NCBI GenBank assembly: GCA_020638335.1
Contig: JACKIT010000007.1
Location: 1 to 64,000 of the forward strand
Length of the DNA stretch: 64,000 nt
Direction of reading: 5' to 3'
DNA from: Rhodospirillales bacterium
GTDB lineage: Bacteria > Pseudomonadota > Alphaproteobacteria > Micavibrionales > Micavibrionaceae
Positions 51,688-59,097 of this stretch are shown here, in pieces. Position 1 is the first letter of the stretch. The number at the start of each line of letters is the position of its first letter. Made by a program: the position numbers and the translations under genes. The notes beneath the pieces were generated by a model that was not told the origin of the DNA, did not search any database, and saw only the letters and a program-made list of their open reading frames with translations.

Positions 51688-51758
51688 CGTCATTGCGAGC
51701 GCCAGCGAAGCAATCCATGGATTGCCGCGTCGAAGCTGCGCTTCTCCTCGCAATGACG
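51688..51758. repeat. Dispersed REP-like repeat in the tail tube B leader
   Basis: CGTCATTGCGAGCGCCAGCG ... CTTCTCCTCGCAATGACG, inverted arms with internal CAATCCATGGATTG palindrome. Same family as 925 and 55674. A further hairpin lies near 51780-51805 (CCCGCC ... GGCGGG). Confidence 0.8.
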
Positions 51759-51834
51759 GTGAAATTCAGGCAACAAAAAACCCGCCGCTCTGATTCTGAG
51801 GGGCGGGTTTGGGGAATTTAACTTCTAAAAATTT

Positions 51835-52209
51835 TCAATACTGAAAAGGCCCAGGTAGACATGGAGAATGTTCTGTAGCTTCCTGACCATCTTTTGCGGG
51901 TTTAACTCCCCTGCATTCCGATTTTAACATTCTCTCAAGAAGTTCTATGCCAACTTTAGGAGGCCAATTATCGGATGCTTTCAACTCACCAATTCTTTTT
52001 ACGACTTGTCGTTCAATCTCTGATTGTGCATCATGCACTCTTTGGCATGCCTCATTTTCCGCAGCCGATCCTCCTGTGCAAGGGGTAAATTGTCTGGATA
52101 GATGGTTTCCTTTGGCGCTGCCATCGTTAGCCTGATCTTGAGCCAAAGCTGCGCTTGTACCAAGTGTCAACGTGGCTGTTAAAATTGCATTTCTCAAAAA
52201 ATGCGCCAT
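51835..52209 (-). CDS. Small secreted protein, unknown
   Basis: 124 aa with a signal peptide (LRNAILTATLTLGTSAALAQ). The mature part has four Cys (TPCTGG, NEACQR, KSECRG, HSPCLPG), probably two disulfides, and is otherwise charged and helical. Start 52209 has GGAGAGCGTA upstream. It is not a virion protein by appearance; it is part of the inserted material between tail tube A and B. Confidence 0.65.
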   Translation of the reverse strand: MAHFLRNAILTATLTLGTSAALAQDQANDGSAKGNHLSRQFTPCTGGSAAENEACQRVHDAQSEIERQVVKRIGELKASDNWPPKVGIELLERMLKSECRGVKPAKDGQEATEHSPCLPGPFQY

Positions 52210-52273
52210 TACGCTCTCCGTGCTGTTTATTACGATGAGGCACGCTAGCACATATGAAGCACGAAGTCAATAA

Positions 52274-52405
52274 TTATGTTAAATTATTATCCCCGTAATC
52301 AACAAGCGTGAAGCTTTCGATTTTGTTGGGGGTGTCTTGCTGCACATCGATTTGGCGGGCGCGTTGGAATTCCTGATCGGCGATGCGGAAATGTGCTTCG
52401 GCGCG
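52274..52405 (-). pseudogene. 3' remnant of a second tail tube A gene
   Basis: 52298-52405 aligns without gaps to 52721-52828, the end of the intact tail tube A gene; I count 9 differences in 108 bases. Seven are synonymous and two make one Ala-to-Val change. The remnant thus derives from a functional, slightly diverged homologue, not from a recent local copy. Its reading frame runs to a new stop at 52274. It breaks off at an arm of the REP-like repeat (52406-52433). Confidence 0.85.
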
Positions 52406-52462
52406 ACAATCCATCTCTGGATTGCTTCGGCAATAAAAATCTCTGTCCTAAGGGAGCAATGC

Positions 52463-52491
52463 TTGACTTTTTGCCCCTTAATCCTTTATCT
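52463..52491 (+). promoter_or_regulatory. Promoter of tRNA-Trp
   Basis: TTGACT (52463-52468), 17-base spacer, TTATCT (52486-52491), ending 14 bases before the mature tRNA 5' end. Good spacing and a near-consensus -35 box. Confidence 0.65.
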
Positions 52492-52505
52492 GTGAAGTCC
52501 GTTGA

Positions 52506-52581
52506 AGGGGTATAGCTCAGTTGGTAGAGCGACGGTCTCCAAAACCGTAGGTCGCGGGTTCAAGTCCTGCTGCCCCTGCCA
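52506..52581 (+). tRNA. tRNA-Trp (anticodon CCA)
   Basis: 76 bases, CCA encoded. Acceptor AGGGGTA / TGCCCCT, D arm GCTC-AGTTGGTA-GAGC, anticodon stem ACGGT / ACCGT with loop CTCCAAA, T arm GCGGG-TTCAAGT-CCTGC. All stems pair, with one G-T pair each in acceptor and T arm. It sits inside the phage block, on the + strand, between the tail tube A gene and the remnant of another copy. Whether it is the only tRNA-Trp in the genome is unknown. Confidence 0.96.
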
Positions 52582-52708
52582 TTTCAGCCCGGCGAAAAAG
52601 ATTCTCTTAAGGCTATAGATGCCCCCGGATTTACCCGAGGGTATCTATTCGCAATCCAAACATAATCGAATAGCAAGACAGCAAATCCATCGATGTTATG
52701 TCCAATAT

Positions 52709-53278
52709 TCAATCCCGCACATCAACAAGGGTAAAGCTTTCGATTTTGTTGGGGGTGTCTTGCTGGGCGTCGATCTGGCGGGCGCGCTGGAATTCCTGAT
52801 CGGCGATGCGGAAATGCGCCTCGGCGCGGGATGTGCTTTCCGTCACGGGAATTGTAAATTCCGCCGATAGCCTTGCGATGAGCGCCTGATCAAAAAACGG
52901 TGGAAATTCGCTTTCATCAGGGAGAAAAACATAGGTGAGCACAACGGCGCTGGCGTTGGTGTGCAGCACGCCGTTGGCGATGCGGTAGTTAAGGCCGCGC
53001 CCTTTTGTGCCTGTTCCGGCGCTGATGGCGCGCAGATAATCGTTGGGCAGGCCGAAGGCGAAACTGTAATCGGCGATGGGGGCTGTGCTTAGCTGGGTCA
53101 ATGCGACCTGGCCGGTGGCGAAGGTCCACGGATAAGCCGAGAGCAGGCCATCGCGCACAGGGGCATAGAGCGCGCCGGCAATTTCGGATTCGGCTGTGCC
53201 GTCGTCAAAGGAAGTGATTGGCGCGGCGCCAATTCTTATAAGTGCGCGCGAAGCCAGCGCGACATCATTGAGAGCCAT
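52709..53278 (-). CDS. Tail tubular protein A-like (T7 gp11-type) protein
   Basis: 189 aa, normal length. NDVALASRALIRIGAAPITS, LYAPVRDGLLSAYPWTFATG and FGLPNDYLRAISAGTGTKGR are typical of the family that connects head and tail nozzle in podoviruses. Its last 36 codons are duplicated in diverged form at 52298. GGAGAAAAAC precedes ATG. Together with tail tube B it supports podovirus morphology. Confidence 0.9.
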   Translation of the reverse strand: MALNDVALASRALIRIGAAPITSFDDGTAESEIAGALYAPVRDGLLSAYPWTFATGQVALTQLSTAPIADYSFAFGLPNDYLRAISAGTGTKGRGLNYRIANGVLHTNASAVVLTYVFLPDESEFPPFFDQALIARLSAEFTIPVTESTSRAEAHFRIADQEFQRARQIDAQQDTPNKIESFTLVDVRD

Positions 53279-53727
53279 GTTTTTCTCCTTATTTTTGGTC
53301 TGTCATTTCGAGCACAGCGAGAAATCTCACCAGGTTATATGAGATCCCTCGCTATGCTCGGGATGACAGTGAAGTGGTTTGCAAAGGTGGGGCAGCCCCG
53401 CCTTGCCGTGAAGAGGAAAGGCAAGAGCGTGGACTGCACCCTTGCGAAGCAAGTCCAGAGTATTTGTTCGCGTCTAAAAGAAACGAACAAAATATCCGGT
53501 TTTGCTTCACGATCGATACTTCCTGAAACTCACTAAAGCCGGGCTTGGCGAGCGTCTTTGTGCAAGCCGGAAACGGCTAGCGCTCAAAGCCTTAAGCAGT
53601 GATTCCCTTATCCGGCATCCCGGATCTGGTCCGGGATCTCTCCTTTTTTGGATGAGATCCCCGCTTTCGCGGGGATGCTTTTTGGGGAAAGGGCATTTTC
53701 AGAGAGAAAACGATCCGCAGCTATGGT
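53279..53727. repeat. Non-coding gap with two REP-like repeats
   Basis: 53301-53368 (TGTCATTTCGAG ... CTCGGGATGACA) and 53614-53678 (GGCATCCCGGATCTGGTCCG ... CGCGGGGATGC) are repeats. Between them, 53369-53613 shows short inverted segments (GCGTGGACTGC / CAAGTCC-type) but no convincing gene. The second repeat ends with the hairpin ATCCCCGC-TTTC-GCGGGGAT. Confidence 0.65.
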
Positions 53728-53967
53728 TTACACATAGGCTGCGATCGTGACACTGCCGCCGGAATTGGCCGTAACGACGTAAAATTTCGTTACCGGGGTT
53801 CCATCAGTATCGACATTCGCGATGATCAAATCATTCACACGCAGCATGTCGGAAGCCTTGTCAAAGTAAGATGCTACCGTGACATCGGCGTCAATGGTGA
53901 CATAGTGCCAAAGTGTGAAGTTGTTGGCGTACGCAAGCACGCTCAAATCAGATGCTGTAAAAGCCAT
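53728..53967 (-). CDS. Small (79 aa) virion-type protein
   Basis: A beta-rich, acidic protein (LSVLAYANNFTLWHYVTIDA, RVNDLIIANVDTDGTPVTKF) directly downstream of the capsid gene. Size and position fit a capsid decoration or head-completion protein; the name is inference. Start 53967 follows AAAGGAACAAAACA. A terminator-type hairpin separates it from the capsid gene. Confidence 0.7.
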   Translation of the reverse strand: MAFTASDLSVLAYANNFTLWHYVTIDADVTVASYFDKASDMLRVNDLIIANVDTDGTPVTKFYVVTANSGGSVTIAAYV

Positions 53968-53992
53968 TGTTTTGTTCCTTTCAAAAGTAGCT

Positions 53993-54058
53993 GGCATCCC
54001 GGACTCGATCCGGGATTTTATAGTTTTTGAAAAAGATCCCCGCTTTCGCGGGGATGCT
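53993..54058 (-). terminator. Hairpin terminator after the capsid gene, made from a REP-like repeat
   Basis: The block starts GGCATCCCGGACTCGATCCG and ends in ATCCCCGC-TTTC-GCGGGGAT. On the - strand the last hairpin is followed by CTTTTTC, so it can terminate or attenuate capsid transcription 12 bases after the stop. It is nearly identical to the repeat at 53614, which lacks the T-run on this strand. Confidence 0.65.
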
Positions 54059-54069
54059 ACATTCAGGGA

Positions 54070-54903
54070 TTAGTCGGGTGTTTCATCACAATCGATGGTG
54101 ATGATGCCGTTTTCGTCAATCAAACCTGCGCCCTGACTCATCATGTTATTGACGAAGTGGGCGGCGCGGTCGCCATGCCACGAGACATCGGTTTCAACAT
54201 CGCTGGCGGCAGCGTGACCGACGGAAGTTTTATGATACCAGAAGCAAGAGCGGATATCGTTGGCATCGACCGGCAAACCGGAATGCGGAATAAAGATTGT
54301 TCCGAGGAACATCTTGGCTTGTGTGATGGATGCAAATGGCAGCGCATCAGCACCGATGTAATCTGCGTTGACAAATTCATCGATGGCAAGCAATTCGCTC
54401 CATTGTTTCCAGCCGACGACACAGAAACGCTGGCCATCATCAGGTACATCTTTTTCACCGAAGGTTTCAAAAGCTTCGAGAATTTTATCCTTGGTCATGC
54501 CGACATTGCCATCAACGATGGTGCTGGCCGATGCGCTGGCCAAAGAATCGATGATCAGTTCATCGGTCTTACGACCCAGTGCGTTAGCACCGGCGCTGGC
54601 GATCACCTGACGTTCATCGATATTGACTTTGAGTTCATCAAGACGGTCGATCCAGTCGCCTGCATAATAGTCCTGCAATGTGACTTCGACGTTGGAGTGA
54701 TCCAAATTCATCACCGGCACCATGCCGTGGGTGGATTTGGTGGAGGCGGTGCCTTTGCCAATCTTTTGAAAGACTGCTGAGGAACCGTTGACATTGGAAA
54801 TTGTGCGCACCGTGTTCCGTAATTTGGAACCCTGACGCTGGTAGGCTTCATGCACTTCGCGTTCGAATTGCTTGATGAAAGCCTGATCTATTGTTGTAGA
54901 CAT
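54070..54903 (-). CDS. Major capsid protein (Phage_capsid_2 type)
   Basis: 277 aa. MSTTIDQAFIKQFEREVHEA at the start, QKIGKGTASTKSTHGMVPVM and VTLQDYYAGDWIDRLDELKV are typical of the capsid group found in podovirus-like prophages; GWKQWSELLAIDEFVNADYI and SCFWYHKTSVGHAAASDVET follow. It would form the HK97-fold shell. There is no protease gene or prodomain, in line with the separate scaffold protein upstream. A 150-base leader contains the shared box at 55043. Confidence 0.9.
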   Translation of the reverse strand: MSTTIDQAFIKQFEREVHEAYQRQGSKLRNTVRTISNVNGSSAVFQKIGKGTASTKSTHGMVPVMNLDHSNVEVTLQDYYAGDWIDRLDELKVNIDERQVIASAGANALGRKTDELIIDSLASASASTIVDGNVGMTKDKILEAFETFGEKDVPDDGQRFCVVGWKQWSELLAIDEFVNADYIGADALPFASITQAKMFLGTIFIPHSGLPVDANDIRSCFWYHKTSVGHAAASDVETDVSWHGDRAAHFVNNMMSQGAGLIDENGIITIDCDETPD

Positions 54904-55270
54904 AGGCGATAACCTTTTCTTTTAAAGTTGCTAAAGGAGTTTGAGGCCCGGCCCTCAAAACAGGTTGTCGCTCAGCGCGGTGAACGGCCATTATCACGGG
55001 ACCCACAAGGCATATTTATGCTATTACAGCATCTTATGTTGTCCTGGGGGTGAATTCTTATAAAGACGCCGCAGGATAGACTCCTGGCGTTGATGAAGTA
55101 TATAATAGGAATTTATTCTTAAATGTCAAGAAAAAATTAACCCGCATTTGACTTTTTTCTAATACAAGCCCTATAATTGCCATAATTATGTGGATACTAG
55201 GCACTGTATAGAATTGTAATTTTTACTAAAAACACTTAGACTGTGCGTTGAAAGAATGGGGATATAAAAA
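54904..55270. promoter_or_regulatory. Gap between capsid and PilZ genes: structured capsid leader
   Basis: No gene. On the - strand the leader holds box AGAATTCACCCCCAGG (55043-55058), then inverted segments ATGCTGTAATAGCAT, and GAGGGCCGGGCCTC close to the start codon. 55090-55270 is AT-rich and should carry the PilZ promoter, which I could not fix. Confidence 0.4.
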
Positions 55271-55663
55271 ATGTTTGGTCAATTATTTTCATCGCTTAAA
55301 GCTGGCAATAGTAACGAAGAGCAAAGTGTACGTAGACGTCATGCGCGCCGTGATTGTGATCGTTGCGTTACGGTTATCAACGGGCAAACTTATCCGGTTG
55401 AAAACTGGTCTTTAGGCGGCGTTCTTATCAGTTCTGACGAACGCCAGTTTGGCCTTGAGGATGAAGTGGGCGTAACGATGCGGTTTCGTTTACGGGACAA
55501 TATTATTGATGTGCCTCATTCCGCCGAAGTTGTGCGCAAGACCAAAAACAAAGTGGCATTCCGATTCAAGCCGTTGACGCAGCAAATTCGCAGCAATTTT
55601 CAAAATGTCATTGACGATTACGTTGCTTCCCAGTTTGCAGCCTCGCAAAGTCAGTTTCGTTAG
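55271..55663 (+). CDS. PilZ domain protein (c-di-GMP-binding type)
   Basis: 130 aa. Both ligand motifs of PilZ are present: RRRHARR near residue 22 and NWSLGG near 47 (D/N-x-S-x-x-G), followed by the beta-barrel stretch DEVGVTMRFRLRDNIIDVPH and VVRKTKNKVAFRFKPL. Such small PilZ proteins relay c-di-GMP to motility or surface functions. It is on the + strand between capsid and scaffold genes, with a REP-like repeat just after it, so it appears to be an inserted host-type gene. Confidence 0.88.
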   Translation: MFGQLFSSLKAGNSNEEQSVRRRHARRDCDRCVTVINGQTYPVENWSLGGVLISSDERQFGLEDEVGVTMRFRLRDNIIDVPHSAEVVRKTKNKVAFRFKPLTQQIRSNFQNVIDDYVASQFAASQSQFR

Positions 55664-55673
55664 AATGAAGTAA

Positions 55674-55753
55674 TGTCATTGCGAGGAAGGTCGCAAGACC
55701 TGACGCGACAATCCAGTTATGGGTGGATTGCTTCGCATTCGCTCGCAATGACA
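55674..55753. repeat. Dispersed REP-like repeat after the PilZ gene
   Basis: TGTCATTGCGAGGAAGGTCG ... CATTCGCTCGCAATGACA, with inner arms CAATCCA / TGGATTG. Well-preserved copy of the chromosomal family. Confidence 0.8.
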
Positions 55754-55766
55754 CACTTGCTGTAAT

Positions 55767-56417
55767 TTATTCACCGTACATGTTCTTAAAGCCTTCTGTG
55801 ACCCTGGCAACATATGCAGGGTCTTTATCGCGCCAGTATTTCGGGTCGCGCATCATGGATTGAAGATCCTGCTCGCCCAGCGCAGAAGGATTTTCGCTTT
55901 GCTTTTTGAGGCCCGGCTCTTCGGACTTCATCATTTTATAGAGCGCAAGCACACCTTCGTATGAACTGGAAAGATTCTCCAGCACATCGGCAGGAATATT
56001 TCTCTGGCCGAATGCCAGCAATTGTCGCGAGACTTCTTTCCATGCTTCAGGCCCGCCGAAATGATTCACGAGTTTTTCCACTTCGCGATCAGCACTAAAA
56101 TCCGTGGCGACGGTTTTGATCATCGGCATCATTTTCTCTGCGGCCAGATCGTAGACCTCCTGCACCTGCTCCTGGGTCATACCTTTGGCGTGGAGACGCC
56201 GGTTCACTTCGCCGTCGGGTTCAAACAGGCCATGATCGCAATTCACGCAATATTCTTCCGGTGATTTTGGCGCAGCCGGACCGGCGGACATTTTCTTTTC
56301 CAGTTCGGCGTAGGAATTAACCAGCGCATCCAGTCGGATCGCGCCGGTTTCGGGATTCTTGAATTTCTCCGGAATAATCGCCGGGTCAATATCTTCGATG
56401 AGTAGGTTTGTAGTCAT
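55767..56417 (-). CDS. Capsid scaffolding protein
   Basis: 216 aa, acidic and helical. The N-terminal half (NPETGAIRLDALVNSYAELE, MTQEQVQEVYDLAAEKMMPM) and C-terminal DPKYWRDKDPAYVARVTEGF are typical of phage scaffold/head assembly proteins encoded before the capsid. A Cys-x2-Cys-like EYCVNCDHG in the middle is notable. GGAGACCAAAACC precedes ATG. Confidence 0.8.
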   Translation of the reverse strand: MTTNLLIEDIDPAIIPEKFKNPETGAIRLDALVNSYAELEKKMSAGPAAPKSPEEYCVNCDHGLFEPDGEVNRRLHAKGMTQEQVQEVYDLAAEKMMPMIKTVATDFSADREVEKLVNHFGGPEAWKEVSRQLLAFGQRNIPADVLENLSSSYEGVLALYKMMKSEEPGLKKQSENPSALGEQDLQSMMRDPKYWRDKDPAYVARVTEGFKNMYGE

Positions 56418-56439
56418 GGTTTTGGTCTCCTATGTTTAA

Positions 56440-56520
56440 ACTACAGAGTGCGCAGAGACCGCAAAGAAAACACAAAGAATTTAATTATATATTCTCTGTG
56501 CGCTCTGCGGTCTCTGTAGT
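56440..56520. repeat. Long imperfect inverted repeat between Bbp19-like and scaffold genes
   Basis: Arms start ACTACAGAG at 56440 and end CTCTGTAGT at 56520, with further GCAGAGACCGCA / TGCGGTCTCTG-type pairing and an AT-rich loop. It has the same 'cacagag' character as the element flanking the lysin gene. No coding content. Confidence 0.6.
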
Positions 56521-56527
56521 TGATTTT

Positions 56528-56824
56528 TCATTGTGGCTTACGGCCACGATCGATGAGGCGCAAAATCGTGGCGACCATAGCGCGCTGGCCTTCAAGGTAG
56601 CGCAGTTGGTCGTCGCCTACGCCGGGGCCGAGCGCGCGCTGAAAGGTCACAACTTGCAAATGCGCCAGCACCTTTTGCCCGTCATCAGACGAAAAGAGGC
56701 GCGCGAAGGCTTTTTCGATTTCGCGCAGTTCGGTCTTGCCCGGTTCGGTCGGGGCATAAACCAGCCCCCGTTCAGCGGCGGTCATGGGCAGTGGGTCGGC
56801 TTTTTTGAAAATGTCAAATATCAT
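56528..56824 (-). CDS. Bbp19-like phage protein
   Basis: 98 aa. IEKAFARLFSSDDGQKVLAH with LQ-VTFQRA and YLEGQRAMVATILRLIDRGR matches the small Bbp19-like family found beside portal genes in BPP-1/T7-like phages. Function unknown, probably head assembly. It overlaps the portal stop by 4 bases and has GGAGATCAACC before ATG. Confidence 0.75.
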   Translation of the reverse strand: MIFDIFKKADPLPMTAAERGLVYAPTEPGKTELREIEKAFARLFSSDDGQKVLAHLQVVTFQRALGPGVGDDQLRYLEGQRAMVATILRLIDRGRKPQ

Positions 56825-58395
56825 GGTTGATCTCCTTGTTCGTGAGATGTTTTGTCAATGGCAGGCACGGCTTTAAGCACCTGTGATAAATCGAGCTCAG
56901 GGATGTCCTTGCGGATCAAATCATTCGGCACGCCGAGCGCATCGCCGAGAAAGCGCGCGGCTTGCGGCAGGTTGATCGCCGCGCTGGCTTCGGGGCCCAT
57001 GGCCAATACAGAGCTGATCCAGCTCAGCGTATTTTGGACATTCTTTTGTCCTTGAGAGCGGGCCAGAGGCGAACGGTAATCCACTGCAACCAAACGACCA
57101 TCAAGGGCGATATCGGGGATTTCACCGCGGCGCTTAAGGATCGCAAAGGCGCGTTTTATCAGCGGCGTGAGCAGTTCGGATTGCAGACGACCATAGGTCG
57201 CGCCGAGCAGTAACGACATTTCGGCGCTGCGCTCTAACACCTCGGTGGCAGTCATGCGCGGTGAGGCCACGGGGGCAAGTTTGTCGGCGAGCAGGGCATG
57301 ACGGATGCGGGCTTGCAAACTATCGAGAACAAGCTGTGAGACATCAAAGCGCCCCGGCATATCAAGGGGCTGCAATCCTTTAGAGCCAATTGCCTTGGGG
57401 ATGATACTGCCGGGAGTGAGTTCGATATTGGCGGGGTTGAGCACACCATCATCGTCGGCTTGCCAAATGCCGGTGACGGCGATGGAGGCATTTTTGAGAA
57501 TGAGTTCAACGACCTTATTGGCAGTTTTAATGTCGGGCAACGCTTTCATAATCGGTGAGCGGCCATAAATCTCGCCAGGGCTTTTCAGCCAGCGGAAAGA
57601 AATCATCGGCGATTGCTCAAACTTTCCAGCGCTGAGCAAGACAGGTTGATCGCCTTGTTCAATCAGGCAGGCATGGTAGCTGTAAATCAGCCCGTCAGGC
57701 AACACAGCTTCGAGAATTTTAAAACGCTCCTGCGGATCGCGAGCGGCGCGGCGGATAATTTCGGTGGGGAATTCAGAGGCCGGATAACGAGATTTAATTT
57801 GCTCCAGCGTGAGTTTCATCAACCGGAATGCACCGTCGAGATGGCCGTTATCGCCCTCTTCCAACACCACATGGGTGAGCGGCGTGGAGGAAAATTTAAA
57901 GGCTGAAAAACTGCCGGGCTGTGATTCCTCAAACACTAGCGAAGCGGTGCCGCCAACGATGAGGTCGAGATAGCATTGATGAATTTCGACGGCGAAGTTT
58001 GAGCGATCAAAATGATCCTGAATGGTCTTGGCTGCTTTTTCGAGTACAGGAGCAAGGCGTTCGGCCTCTTCATCACTCAATTCCGGTCCGGGCTTCAGCC
58101 CAAACCATTGCGACCAGGTCGGTGTCAAGTTACCAAGCATGGAAGAGGCCAGTTGATCGGCGGCATCCATGGCGGTGGCATCATAAATCTGATCGGTTTT
58201 GCTCTGCCCGGCCATTGGCTGGCTGGTAAAGCCGCCGCGCTGGGGAAGCGCGTAATTATAACACTCCTCCCACAGGCTTTCCCAGTTTGCGCGTTTCTTT
58301 TGCGCGGCATCAAAGCGATTTAATATAAGCGCCAACCGGGCCTGAATTTCTTCGGCTTCTAAAGGTTGGTCTTTTGTTGTTACAGTGTTTTGCAT
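56821..58395 (-). CDS. Head-tail connector (portal) protein, T7 gp8-type
   Basis: 524 aa. LILNRFDAAQKKRANWESLW, YALPQRGGF, IYDATAMDAADQLASSMLGN, LTPTWSQWFGLKPGPELSDE and SPGEIYGRSPIMKALPDIKT are hallmark of the podovirus head-to-tail connecting protein. It forms the dodecameric DNA channel at the packaging vertex. AGAGGCTTAACC precedes ATG. Intact length suggests a functional product. Confidence 0.93.
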   Translation of the reverse strand: MQNTVTTKDQPLEAEEIQARLALILNRFDAAQKKRANWESLWEECYNYALPQRGGFTSQPMAGQSKTDQIYDATAMDAADQLASSMLGNLTPTWSQWFGLKPGPELSDEEAERLAPVLEKAAKTIQDHFDRSNFAVEIHQCYLDLIVGGTASLVFEESQPGSFSAFKFSSTPLTHVVLEEGDNGHLDGAFRLMKLTLEQIKSRYPASEFPTEIIRRAARDPQERFKILEAVLPDGLIYSYHACLIEQGDQPVLLSAGKFEQSPMISFRWLKSPGEIYGRSPIMKALPDIKTANKVVELILKNASIAVTGIWQADDDGVLNPANIELTPGSIIPKAIGSKGLQPLDMPGRFDVSQLVLDSLQARIRHALLADKLAPVASPRMTATEVLERSAEMSLLLGATYGRLQSELLTPLIKRAFAILKRRGEIPDIALDGRLVAVDYRSPLARSQGQKNVQNTLSWISSVLAMGPEASAAINLPQAARFLGDALGVPNDLIRKDIPELDLSQVLKAVPAIDKTSHEQGDQP

Positions 58396-58411
58396 TGGTT
58401 AAGCCTCTTTC

Positions 58412-58678
58412 CTATTCGCCGAGCAAAGTTTTGCGCGGACTGCGATCTTCGAGCGTGCTGAGCAGACCACGAAAGCCGGTAAGAACGGTGCCGAAACGGC
58501 TGCGTTCACGGCCCAAGAGATTTTGGGCGCGCACTTCCGATGCCGTTTCTACTGCGACAAGGTTTTCCGCACCGGTATTTTCGACGCTGCTTGTCGTGGT
58601 TGCGCTCATGGTTTGCGGAACATAGACAACTTGCGGCGTCGGCGTTGGCACACTTGGCCTTGAACTTAAACTTCCCAT
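58412..58678 (-). CDS. Small phage protein upstream of portal
   Basis: 88 aa, Ser/Pro/Thr-rich N-terminal half (SSRPSVPTPTPQVVYVPQTM), Arg-rich C-terminus (RAQNLLGRERSRFGTVLTGF). No family recognised. Start 58678 is fixed by AAAGGAGATTTAGC and overlaps the previous gene by 13 bases. Likely a head-assembly accessory by position. Confidence 0.7.
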   Translation of the reverse strand: MGSLSSRPSVPTPTPQVVYVPQTMSATTTSSVENTGAENLVAVETASEVRAQNLLGRERSRFGTVLTGFRGLLSTLEDRSPRKTLLGE

Positions 58679-59097
58679 GCTAAATCTCCTTTCGGGGTAA
58701 ATGTCTGAATGGTTTGAATACGGTTTAAATAACGGTAAAGCTGCCAAGGCGTCAGGATCAGGCGCTGGTGAATCCCCAGCACACGTTTGACTGCCTCGAC
58801 GCAGCTATAAACAGCGAAGGGCGCCGGGTGCGGCATGCGCTTAATCGGTGCGGGCACAACCTTATGGCCACGATCTTTCATCCAGAGCGGCAGATCGAAT
58901 TCCAGCGGCACGCGGTGGACAGTGATGTCGGTGTAATTCGACAGCGGATCAATGGTTATCCAGTTGTGGCCGTCATTCAGCAAAACTGCGCAATGACGAA
59001 AACCCGGTTTGAGTATTTTCAGCCATGCCAGATCGGCATGGCCGCTAAACATGACCCAGGCTTTGGTTGTGGTTTGTAATTCAGCATGCGAACTCAT
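58666..59097 (-). CDS. Phage protein with possible permuted papain-like fold
   Basis: 143 aa. KPGFRHCAVLLNDG puts a His at the end of an early strand and YSCVEAVKRVLGI puts a Cys at the start of a later helix. His-before-Cys order is that of circularly permuted NlpC/P60-like enzymes. This is motif-level inference only. ATG overlaps the previous stop by 4 bases. Confidence 0.65.
   Translation of the reverse strand: MSSHAELQTTTKAWVMFSGHADLAWLKILKPGFRHCAVLLNDGHNWITIDPLSNYTDITVHRVPLEFDLPLWMKDRGHKVVPAPIKRMPHPAPFAVYSCVEAVKRVLGIHQRLILTPWQLYRYLNRIQTIQTFTPKGDLAWEV

Noticed and set aside
52506..52581. tRNA-Trp considered as the prophage attachment site
   Set aside because: It lies in the middle of the cluster with virion genes on both sides, and no second copy of its 3' end was found at either boundary.
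53339..53536. 65-aa frame on the + strand within the repeat-rich gap
   Set aside because: Begins inside a REP-like repeat, has no binding site and a biased composition.
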